From Acanthaster planci (taxonomy: Eukaryota; Echinodermata; Asteroidea; Valvatida; Acanthasteridae), in the NCBI RefSeq assembly GCF_001949145.1, contig NW_019091366.1:1933039-1997038 (forward strand): a stretch of 64,000 bases of DNA, in the 5' to 3' direction. How positions within the stretch are numbered: the first letter of the stretch is position 1; each line of letters starts with the position of its first letter. Made by a program: the position numbers and the translations under genes. The notes beneath the pieces are model-generated. The model searched no databases and had not been told where the DNA came from. It saw nothing but the letters and a program-made list of their open reading frames with translations. Positions 12,901 to 24,600 of the stretch are shown one piece after another.

Positions 12901-15290
12901 TTTGACTTAAAAAAAGGAAATTCGTAATATTAACATCACTGACAAGATTAATTACCGTATCTTTCATTCAACGGCGGATTCAGGACCAATTTTTTTTGAG
13001 GGAGGAAACTTGGGGGATGAGGGGCCCCAAACTGCACCTTTATTTTGGAATCTTTTATGGCCTTTCTGACCGGTCAGTATACATTTTGTATACTTAGATT
13101 CTTATTCTTAGATGCCGTTTATAAGACACATCTTCAGATGTATAATTATACATGAAACATCAAAAATCCATGTTCAGTGAAACATGTTATTTCAGAAAAA
13201 GAGGACAGAGGTCAAGCAGCTTTTAGCCTGCTATGCACAAATTCGATTGATTCCAGCATTACTCACTATATGCAACGACCACTCAGGACCAAGAAATCTT
13301 TCAGTAATACGCACTCCAACCAATCACATTAATGCATCAAACACAGCTTTGACGCCACTTGTCATTTTGCTAAATCATGACATCTCTCTTTCTTTTGCAT
13401 AGTGCCTACTCCATTCGCATCCACAAGAATGGAATAATCAAAGTAAATGACCGGAACAAGACTTGGTCCAAGCTTCGGAAAAGAAAAAAGAAAGATGACG
13501 ATATATTTTCTCAGACTGACAACTAAGACCGTCCCACCGATGAAACGGAATTACATCGTGTTGGTCCCATGTAATTCGCGTTTCAATAAGCAATATATTT
13601 CCAGACAAAGGCGCAGTTCAGAACACTGCTCGGAAAAAGCCAGCATTGATCTGACAAACGTCTCGAAGAGTAAATACACGACAAGCTTGGGTCATCCGAG
13701 GCACAGACGAAGCCAATTTATCACAGATTTCTTGATAGCGAGCATTTCAGTTGCCACGGAGTGCTGCGGTACAACTGAAACAAGCTCTGACGACTGAATG
13801 GAGTCTATGTTCACGTCACTGTGATGTCTTTTGTTTTACAGTCACGCTCGAACATGTATAATAGTAACGAATGGTTGAGGGCGAACACTTCATTGAGATA
13901 CGCGACCACGATCGTTAAACACCCTCAACAACGACCGTACGTATACACCATAGATAGCTCAATGGATACACGTATCAACTTCTAATCAACACTGCTTAGG
14001 AAAATACCCGATCTGAAAGGACTCGAAATAAACATCGAAAAAGATATTTCTTCTTAAACACGCGCCGGAGATTGAGAAAATGTTATCTAGCCAGCGTATC
14101 GATTTCTTGGTCGTCAGGCGTGACAGCACGGCACTGTACGGGACAGGCAAGGAATCGGCGTGGCTGGCTGCGATGTAAGAGCCGTTGTCTGTCGCTTTGA
14201 TCCCCACAACCGACTCATCGACCACACGCTTTAAGACATTTAAGGGACAAGCCCGCCGTACAGTTTACATAATCCCAACCTTTCTTCGAAAAGGAATGCT
14301 GACAACTGTGTCAAACCGCGACTGCTTCACGACAACAGGATTTCATTTTGTAGAGATTTTTCTTTGCACGTGCTCAGCTATCTGAAGATGAAAGTGGTAA
14401 GATATTCAAGTATTCACGCACTGACAACTACCGATATAAAGTTGTCAGTTTTTAATTAAATTTAAGATTTCTCCATGTATACGCTTCGCCATATGGTGTA
14501 TCACCTAACAAGTAAAACAATTAATTTCATGACAAATATCCTAATGATCTTCCTTATCAATAGATTCTACTCTCGCGTCTGGGTGTCTGATCACCAACGC
14601 CAGACGCTGAAGTGGCAGCGTTGAACAACCAGGGACTTGTTACAACAAATTGAAACATGTCACGTGACTCAAATTTACCAAAATTAGTTTCGATTTTGTG
14701 TGAAATATATTTCAACACTCATTTCGGCAGTGTAGGCCTACGTGGCCATCTGTTCACGTAAATGACTTGATTACAATAATGCAGCAAACTTATAAAAATC
14801 CTAACAAAATGTCTGCAAATGTAAACGCAGGGGCTAAAGCAAGCTTGAACCTACCTGTAAAGTCCTCAACTGTAAAATTATACGCAACCGACCCTGGGTC
14901 TGGAAATAGCATAAAAGAAGTAGCATTTGGTGGAAAATAATTTTAATTTTTCGAACAATTATTTCATCCAAATGATTCCGCTAGATAGAACAAGGAATTA
15001 TTTTGTCAAGGTGCAGGCCTTTATTCACTCTCGTTGGAATCCTAAAGAAATACCTTTTGATCCGATCCTAGACGTCAAGCGACAGCTTCCCAAGAATTTT
15101 TTATTGGACCTTTAAAGTGGAAAGATGTCAATTCACGAATTTGTTTATCTTTTTCCTAAGCAACAGCGGAAACCGCACGTGTAAGGAGCCCAACGGCTAG
15201 CCTTCGCTTCAGCCGTCTTCAAAAGCTGGCTATCAAAAGTTAACAGACAACTATAGCAGAGTCTGCAAAAAACACTGTACGGCAGTGACT
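6955..15290. other. Intergenic region, no supported gene
   Basis: This is the 5' side of the minus-strand seven-pass gene up to the first exon of the class C receptor. Open frames are short and domain-less, apart from a psq-type transposase fragment at 10676-10762. Other contents are copies of a dispersed GC-rich motif (7363-7410 and 8670-8715), two closely spaced CACGTG boxes (8487 and 8500), and a GC-rich stretch near 12990-13075 that looks like a worn transposon end. I found no Venus-flytrap-like coding exons upstream of the receptor, but small exons could be missed by eye. Confidence 0.5.
10676..10762 (-). mobile_element. psq-type HTH transposase fragment (pogo/Tigger-like)
   Basis: From the ATG at 10762 the minus strand encodes MPVKYVRKSRRALW, then LPEDMQTAINACRAKDM. 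This is the typical opening of psq-type helix-turn-helix domains in pogo/Tigger transposases and their host-adopted descendants: a basic KYVRK start, a conserved Trp, then a helix with an Ala-rich core. The match stops after about 30 residues, before the recognition helix, with no good splice donor at the break. It is most likely a truncated relic. A first coding exon of a domesticated gene is less likely. Confidence 0.5.
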
Positions 15291-18157
15291 ATGACCTCCT
15301 CGGATATGGAAAGAAGTATGACCACAGTAACTTCTTCATTTGGTAAGTTCTTTACTGATACAACTATCGATGCATGTCCGAATCATACTACCAAATATCC
15401 TTCCAAATCCAATATTTCCTCGAAAGGCTACAATATTAGCACTACTGGTGTTAATTACAAACCTCTCATTTTGTTAAGACGAAACACGGTTATTGCACAT
15501 AATGTATAGCAATCTTATTTTCCCTTGCGTAGTTCCAATGAGACCAATGAAGTCTTAACCGTAAGGCTTCTGTTTTCTTTGAGTTTGACTATTAAAAAGT
15601 TTACTTTTTAAAAGTCATGAAAATAGCATTAAACTCCATTTCTGTAACTACTGTCATTTTGGAAGGACCTTGAGTTTTCTATACAAGAAGACGTCGGATA
15701 CTGATCGCTTGCCTATTTTCAACTGATAAATCTATTCCTGCGGCGCCGACCCAAATGATTTGAGTTTGTTCTCGTTATTTCGCTTCTTGTCAAGGATCTG
15801 AAGGCGTCAACTGCAGCGGGAGTGAGGATGTCGATTCCTCGCCTTGTGAGTCAGAGGAGTGGTACAACGTCACGTCTTGTGAGTGTCAGACTTTCCCCCG
15901 GGAGGAATTTGGGCTACTAGACCCAGCAGGTATCGTCTTCTTGACGATAGCAATCCTCAGTGCGTTGTTAGATCTCGGAGTCTTTGTCGTCTTCGTCAGA
16001 TACCGCCATACCCCGATCGTCAAGGCAGCCAACAGGGAGCTGAGTTTTCTCCTCTTGTTCGTCTTGATGATTTCTTTTTCGTTCCCAGTCCTTCACGTCG
16101 GTCCTGTTGAGCTTTGGCGGTGTGTGTTGACGACCTTTCAAAGTCCCATCATCACCTGCGTTTATGCCATTTTCTTGGTCAAGACTCACCGCGTGCTCAG
16201 CATCTTCGAGGCCCGGCTACCCAAGGTGGTTCATCGGAAGTGGATACTGGGCCGTAGCTTACAAGTCGTCAGCGTCATCGTGTTGACGTTGGTGCATGCC
16301 ATGATAAGTATTGTATACGTCATAATCTTTCCCCCCGGGGTACAGTACACCCATGACCCAGCGCTGATGGTCACTTATACGGAATGTAAAAGCGACGGTC
16401 TGATAAACATCACCAACAGCGTTTATCCAATGCTTCTCACGATACTGTCTCTGTGCTTCGCCTTCAAGGCACGACGCCTACCGGAGAATTATGGCGAATC
16501 GCGGCACATCTTAGCAACCATGACCGTCTGTTTGTTGGTCGTCTTTACCTGCTTCGGAGTTTCGCAATCGTTACAAAGCGTTACGAAGATCATTGTGACG
16601 AACATCAGTTTAAGTTTCACTCCCTTAGCGCAGCTGGTGTTGCTGTTTTTCCCTAAGGTGTATATTGTGCTGGTGCGTCCAGAGCGTAACACCGTGCAGG
16701 AGTTGCGCAGAATGACTCTAGCTCACATGCAGAGGCAGTCTGAGTTTTCACCCACGGAAGGCGGGGGCCGAGAGGGGGAGGGTAAGGGTCAATCTCGGAA
16801 CGAGAGGCCCCTGAAGTCCCTGCGAAGCTTGGGAGGCAAGATCCACGGCGCTCCATTCGTGTCAGACACGTTTCAGAACGGGTCGGCAGCGCGCGCCGCG
16901 GGCAAGGCGCGCAAGAAATCCGTTCACATTTTGGAGGACGGAACGCGGGGTACAGAGAACGGGTTGGTGCGCCGGGAAGCAGGGGAACCACACCGTGGAT
17001 TTTCACGGAGCGGAGAGGTCACAGACGTCACGGCGGTGGCTAACGCCTCGGTAGCAGCAGAAGGGATTGGGGACGCTAACATACCCCACAGACATCGGCT
17101 ACGAGACGGCATGAGGAGACAATCCAGCGGGCTATTTGTGATTCATTTCATAGAAGAGACGAAAGAGAACGACAGTGACAACGGTCCCGCCAACTGCCCG
17201 GTGAAGTTCTCTTTGAGGGAGACGGACAGCACGGGGCCGGGGCAAGGCGAAGGGGACATGTTTGTGGTTTCCATGCTCGGTCAGACTCTAACCTTGACTG
17301 TGGAAGATCATAAACCAGGGGTACCTGAGATTCTCGGAGGGGTGTATGTTGGTAGCAAAACGGGACCGAGTGCAGGTGGAACAACCAAGGGCTCTAAAGA
17401 GCAGTCGAAACAAACTCCATTACTATCGAAGACAATCAAGGGGAAATCTACCGAAGAGATAAATGTACTTTGTCAAAGTTCAGGTAATGACGTCCAACTC
17501 ACGAAAGAGGACAGGAAAGAGAGAGACAAGCTGACAAACAGTCCGAGCCCAGAAAATTCAGGAAATGAAAACAAAGAACATGTTTTAGCCATTCACAGTA
17601 CTATGATGTGCGCGAGCAAAACTGAAACAGAAACCGCTACTCAGGCTCTCAACAAAACGCAGGAAAACAGTGACCTGGATTCCCATGCTGATGGCATCTT
17701 TGACGATACAATCCAGACAAAGCTGACCCCTGTGCAGGTGCCTTCGCTTCAAAGGAACACCTCGAATAGCATCTTGCAGCCTGGATACGAGGACAAAAAC
17801 AGTCTTGCTGAGAACACTGAAAAAGTGACACTTGTTTTAAGTGAAGATGTAAGTTCTCGATCTTGCCTTGACAAAGGAAAAGAACAGGAGACAGTGTTAA
17901 CAGAGGCAGAAGTACCGGGTAAATACCACTCTCTCTCGGCAGAGGTAAATTCCCAAAACACGGCTGGTGAGGATGCCGTCTCGGTCTCAAGTTTGTCATC
18001 TAACTCAACGTTCTGTGAGACTGCGGCAGACGACAAGAAGAAACTCTTGGGCGAGAACTCGCGCAAAATGACTGAGGAATTCACGAAGAAAGTCCCGTGG
18101 GACGAATCGAACCAAGTAGACATGAACGACATCTGTATCCAAATGGGTTACGTCTAA
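15291..18157 (+). CDS. CaSR-like class C G-protein-coupled receptor with short N-terminus
   Basis: The long exon encodes a class C 7TM domain close to the calcium-sensing/GPRC6A/vomeronasal group. TPIVKAANREL sits at the TM1-TM2 loop, FEARLP and HRKW in the second intracellular loop, and FAFKARRLPEN after TM5. FPKVYIVLVRPERNT marks TM7 and the tail start. Cysteines in WRCV and TECK would form the TM3-ECL2 disulfide. Exon 1 (15291-15342, donor TTTG|GTAAGT) and exon 2 (15795-18157, acceptor TTGTCAAG) join in phase 1 for 804 residues. The extracellular part is then only about 60 residues, with four Cys and NCS/NVT sequons corresponding to the last part of the cysteine-rich domain. No Venus flytrap and no signal peptide are visible. 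The tail of about 485 residues is Ser/Thr/Glu-rich and low in complexity. The 7TM call is firm. Exon 1 is tentative, because unseen upstream exons could carry a flytrap. Confidence 0.8.
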
Positions 18158-21100
18158 CACAGAAAGAAATCCCGCCAAAAACTTGCCATTTTGATAAGAG
18201 TCATGGGCTTCTAAAATACACCCCGTCTTGTCCCTGAACAGTTTGTACAATTCCAATACAAGCATTTAAAAAATAATGCAAATGGTAAACGGGGATGATC
18301 AAATTTGGTCAGGGTCCAAGCTAATACTTCTTACACTCAAGCAACGGTTTGTGTTATGTCAAAACACCGAGTCTTCCCATGACAAAACCAATTCTTTACA
18401 CTGAAAAGAATCTGAGAGGAAGGACAAAATTCTGTCGGTTTACAACTCTTTGAATCTTGCAAATACCAGTGAATTCGATCGGTTAGATAAACTACAGTAC
18501 TTCCCTCTCAGCCATCATCTCTCCAACATTTTGTTGGAAAAAAACATCGATCAATTTGACCTGAGTGGCCTGTACAGACACAAAATCGAATCTGGCAAAT
18601 ACAGCTCTTGTCATCCCTGGCATTTAATACATCAAATATAATAGCCTACAAAAAGTCAGGAAAGATCGAAGAAAACGGTTACTTAGTCGATAACACAACA
18701 GATAAACCGCATCGAATAGACGAATTTAGCTAGGTTGGGTACGAAGACCAGACAAACGACATATCCCAGATGACATGCGTCAACAACAAAGACAGTGGGT
18801 TATGGCTTCAACGGAACAAACACGTGACTGATACAATGTGAACAGTGCAAATTAAATGTACATACAGTAAATCGGGTATTGTGCAATCCTAAATTTAATT
18901 TACGTAATTTAATTTAAGAAGCTCTAAGTTTTAATCTAATATTTTTATCACAACACTGTAAAATATTTACCGTACCGACACAGTAGTTTATATTTTTTTA
19001 TCCGTTTAAGATGACCCCAAATATTTAGCTTGAAGTGAGCATGCTTCAAAGTTTGTAAACTTGGAAAAGAAAAAATTACAGGAAACTTAAACGTTTCAAT
19101 ACAAAGGACCAATCCTGATATGGTTTTGATAGTGTATGGGAATACTGCTCCGAATTTGAATTCATGAATTTGTGTATGTATTTATTTAAGAAATTAAGAA
19201 AAGAAAATACAAACTCAGTGATGATTTCACAACAAACAGTGCAAGGGAAACTGTGTAAGATTATTTTAGAATAAGATGGCTTCAGTTCAATTTGATGAAG
19301 GGCTGGAGTTCATTTAAACACATTCATTATTTTGATTATACATGTAAAGGTCCTTGATAAGAAGTGACCCGGCTAGCAGAATTTTCTGAATGAACAAAAA
19401 CTCTCACTTAAAATATAACAAGAAAACACCATGACAGGGAAACTGGTCAATATTCTTTCAACATAATGCATCCTTTGAAAAATTCTAACATGATAGAATG
19501 CACCCACAATTCCAGAAAGAAATTGATCGCAGAAATTTAATAAGTTAAACATGAAAAGGTTCAGCTGCGGTCGTTATGTTTATCGAATACGCGTCCCTGC
19601 TCCGAAGTTACCACTTCATGAACGGTCATGTTTATTTTCGAATGATGTAGAGGAATGCCCGAATCAAAGCGGATCGTTTCATGCAGACACTTCGTGTCAC
19701 ATGCAAGGCTATTTTCACTCTGAGTAAACAATCCTGTTGATGATTAATGGGGGTCCTGAAGCTTACCAGCCCCGCCATAGGTAATCCAAAGGGACTTGCA
19801 GACGCTGCGGTCCCAAACAGTCGCATAAAAATGACCCCACCGCTGAAGAGTGCCGGACACAAAACATATTTTAATTTGAAAGTAAAATCCTCAATAAATG
19901 CAGCTCTGCAAATATCATCATGCTTTTAATCTGACATCATAATGATTCCAAATTCCGTCTCATAACAGCACTGTGGAGAGTCAAAATAAACCGCGATAAC
20001 ATATTAGGCTGCCGGAGTGACAAAGGACCATATGGTCGGTAAGCGTTGCCAGTTTTACACAACCTGTTAATTTTTAATGAGGGTAAGGCATCGGTATATC
20101 AGGACCACAAACGAGTTTTAAACTGGACAAATGGTAGCGAGATTAATTTGGCGCCTCGTGTAGACAAATGAGGAAGTCGGCGAAAGCTCGGTCAATTTCT
20201 CTTAACTCCTGAAGTCGAATCTAGCATCGCCAGCGCCTAGCAACAGATATGAAAAGCGTTCGTCCAAAATGGCGCCTTTTGTCATTACAACGAAAATTGC
20301 AAACCCATAAAGAGCCCATACACCAGAATTAGCCGTGTTTTAATTAATATTAAAAGTCTTCAATAAATCAACCGTCGAGAAACCTGACAGGAGGCTAACC
20401 GAATGGCGTCGCTTCTTGTTCAGCTGATAAAAAGCAAACCATGTTACCAGTCTCGCACCAATGGACACTCAAAAATGCCCTGTATTTGTGCAGGAATCTC
20501 CAGGCATGGCTTTTAAACAGAACGTGATCGCACTGTTTGCCCTAAACACACGGAAAAACAACGGGGGCAAATTTAATCGACGACAGGGAAGAAAAACTGA
20601 AAGAGAAAGGAAAAGCCCATTGGAGACAAAGAAAAATGATTGATCGCTGGCGAGGCCTATTTGATTTCCATTTCCCACTACTTATTCTCTCATTCATCAG
20701 TAGCAAGTGTTCAGTTAGTCGTGAGCTTTGAATTTGTTTTAAAGCAGAGGACTATTTAACAGTCTTTTCGTCAGGATCAAATCAAGAACACATCATCATT
20801 AATCCTGAATTTCATTCTTGACTCAATGGCTGACACTAATACAGTTAATAATTCCTCATTCCAGTGAAATTTAGCCATATTGACAAAATCAAACCCTATT
20901 TGGATAAAAAGTCCAAACAAAAGCCAATTTATTTAAACAAGTGGCCTTTTATTTTGACTAGGTCCACTTGTACCAAAGAAAACGTCAATGAAATATACAA
21001 GCCTGATATAATGACCAAAAAATCTGTAAATGGCAGAAAAAATAGAAGACATTGATTTTTTGTATACAGGGGTAGATAAAGGAAGGATGTTTGGAGATGG

Positions 21101-21684
21101 TGGGACATTCCATAATTATCTACCCTCAAACACTCCCTCTCCTCGGGCGAAAAAAAAAGGACCGTTCCAACTAAATATTGAATATTGCTAAAATTGCTTT
21201 GAAACCTTCAGCTTCATGAAATTTCAGTAGGAACGAGGATCTAAAAGCTCCTTCATCTGGCTTTTACGGCTGAGAAAAACACCAGGTGAGGTCCATTTGA
21301 TGCAAGTCCTGTTGGTAACTCAATCATTTATTTTTTTTAGAAAGCATGTCATAAAATGGCGGAAACAAAGTGCTTCCTGCTATGCAAAATGGAGGGAACA
21401 AATCTTTATAGAGGTAATAACCTTCACTCTGTGGTTTAGCTACTGCATTAATGCAGTTAGCTTGTAAACAGTCTCGTAGAACCCTTCAAACCACTCCAAA
21501 CCAGTAGCTAGAATTTTAAGTCCCGAATTTGAATATGCTTTGAAAGGGCACGTTAGCATAAATAAACACTCATTACACTTTGTGGGATGCATACTTAAAG
21601 AATGGCTATTCTGTGTTTAGGTTATTGAATATTGTGAAGCATTATTTTAAAACAATCGCTATGTGAAGTGAAACAGCACTGATT
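18158..21684. other. 3' flank of receptor gene and intergenic region
   Basis: This AT-rich sequence follows the receptor stop codon and runs to the stop codon of the minus-strand repair-like gene. It probably holds the receptor 3' UTR, whose end I cannot place. A copy of the dispersed GC-rich motif lies at 20266-20305. A candidate polyadenylation signal for the minus-strand gene (AATAAA on the minus strand, 21327-21332) lies about 350 bases past its stop. No other gene is supported. Confidence 0.5.
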
Positions 21685-24600
21685 TCAAAATATGTCATCC
21701 AAAAAGGAGAAATCAGGCCCTCTGCTTTCTTTTGTCCCTGTTTCGATCTGTTTCGTAGAGGACTCACCTACAAGGGCAATGGTAGATTCCTTTGGTCCTA
21801 TAGATGCTGCAGTGTAGCCAGCAGTCTCTGGAACACTCATTACAGTCTCAGGGGCATAACACTCAGGACGGGCAGAGGAACTATTAGAGTACTTCTGACT
21901 CTTCTTAGGAAACCTTAAATTTGGAAGGGCAAATGTTGCATACCTTGGTTTAAACATTAGGCAGGTACCAATTCTGGTTGGATGCAAGAATTGTGAAATT
22001 ACACATTTAAACAGACTTTTATTTGACAAAGCTCACGTAAGTCAATCGGGGATATTCCAACAGGCAGAAATTGATGCTATTTATCATCTTTTCCAGCATG
22101 TGTTATTATCTTTTCCAGCATGTGATTTTACGAAGCTCAATAAATCTGAAGACAGAGATTCCACCACTACAGGCCTGGTTAAGTCAATATTAACTGATAT
22201 TCCTGTTGTTGACTGATTCTCAGGTCAGCGTGGTAGTCTTGATTGCATTCACAGATTCATTTACCAAGGGAAGATCAAACAATTCCAATCAGCACATTTT
22301 CGCCGCAAATTTGCACACGGGTTTTTACCCCCAATATCGGCTTGAATATCCTGCACACTTTGTCTCCAGGAAAAGCCAATTTTCCATCAATGCCAGTGAC
22401 CTGACATGACCTAATTTGTGAAAGTGTTTGCCGACACTTTACTTTCGGCCATTAGGTGAAACAGGATACAAACTGAGCAGATTGTGTGTTGAAATTGGCA
22501 GGCTGGTAAAAAATAAAGAGTCCATATTTCCGACCGCGCCACCAATCTGGATCGATCTCCAAACTGAAATTTGATATGTGCACCATGAGCGCTCAGCCAA
22601 ACATGTGACGGAAAAGAACTTTGTCTTTCTGCTCACACAGAGAGATTACATTTGTTGAGAGCACTTTCCAGTTCTTATCTGATCTATCGGTCGCCTAGCA
22701 TGTCCAGGATACTGAAGTTTCCAAATCAGGCCAAGTTAATCATTAGAAGAAATTCCAGAATTAAGATGGAAACCAAATTCAACGACTTACTGCTTCATGT
22801 TTCCCTTAATAACAATTTTATAATGATTTCTTTAATGGCATCACCATTGTACTGTAAGATCATTTCAAAATCAAACACAAGCTTGATAAAGTTGGAAATT
22901 GCTACCAAAGTTGGAGTTTTTACGATATAAAAATCATTCTCAATTTCAGTAAGTTTCAATGAGGTTAACACCAAACTTATGACCTGCACAACTTGGGAGC
23001 ATAATAATCGACATTTAACAAGACATTTTGTGTTATACAAGACATATTTCTAACATACAATTAAAGCAAGCAACGGTATTGGTTTAGACGTGCAAAAAAC
23101 CATCATTCCAATTTGGCACAATTGACCTTGAAGTGAGATGTCAACATTAACTATAAATAATATGACCTTCTCATTTCTTCCAGTCAGAACAAAATAAAGA
23201 CAGCTTCAGAATGAACCCCTTGAGGATGATAAAGCTCTTACTTTGCTTTTCTTGGAGGTGGTTTCATGCCTGGCGACGAGACCATAAAGATGTCGTCAAG
23301 GAGACGTGCCTCCTCTCCTCCAGACTCTGTGTGCATGTCACTCCTTGATTCAGCTGATATGCTATCCTCTGAGTGGTTAACTAGGATGGAAGCATCTTTT
23401 GTGATTGTCCTTAGCTCCTGAGTTTCTCTGGATAATGATGAATCTTCTCGGTCTGCTTGCCGGGAGCTGTCAAGATCATGATCCTTGACAAAAAATGAAA
23501 TCACAATGACCACAGACTGAAGCATAAACTAGGCAGAGAGTTTCACACTCTTCGAAGCAAGGCTTTTATCCTTTTTGACAGCAATTGCACTAGCAAATCC
23601 AAATGTTTTTGAGAGTAATCAAACATTTTCAGTCAGGCAAAGGCTGAGCAATAGATGTAATTAACTCTGCAACCTTTCCTGGGTTCCTAAACTGGCACAC
23701 AGAGATATGTAACACTTAACAGGGTACTCTGACATCAAACGCAAACATTACATAGACGAGAAATTTTAGGAGACTTGCCCCTAAACACTGAAGCTGTGTC
23801 AAACTGGTTCTCTGTTTGTCTGTCCCTCTCTCTAGCTACATTGTCTGACCTCTTTCAGAATCATCCATGCAGTCTCACACAGCTCGGCAGGACTCATACA
23901 GTAGACAGTACTCAGCAGTGGAGACACGTCACTTTTCTTCTTCCTTGACAAACCAGATTGAAGTCCTTGTCAATTTCTTTCCCAAATGAACGTTGTGAGG
24001 TGTAGTTATTTACGTTTACCAACTAAGAATATAAAACAAACCTGAATGAGTTTATGATGTGCTCATTTTGGGGACAAATACTAAACTAGTAAAACAGACT
24101 GATTTATTACAATACAGGAACTCCAAATCAAAGAAACTGAATGGAAAGTTTGAGAAACTCAAAGTTGGGATCAAAATTTGCACTCAACATACACCAAGTT
24201 CTGATTTTTCCAACTGTGGATTCAAGCATTGCAGCAGGCAACCTGTTACGACAATCAATACTTAGAGGTCCACACATCTTGATCCCACCTTGCTGGTTCT
24301 TCCAGACTACTGTCCTCAAACGATTCACCACCAATCAGCCGATCCACTTTCTTGGTCTTCTTGAGGCTCTGGGACAGCATCCAAGAAGGGAGCCCTCGTG
24401 TGGTCTGCTGGGTCTCAGGTTTGGAGGCTGTCAGGGTGATTGGTTGTTGAGATGTCACGGCCTCTTGTTGAGATGAGTCAACACTATCATGTGGAATGAA
24501 GGAAGACTTTAAAAGTTTCATATAACTTTAAGAGGACATTTACTTCTTGATTTCATACCAAGTCAGGGTTAAAGATAAATGTATGAGCAGGACTGTGCTT

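Noticed and set aside
13447-13797. 116-residue plus-strand frame
   Set aside because: Basic, low-information sequence without domain or splice partners.
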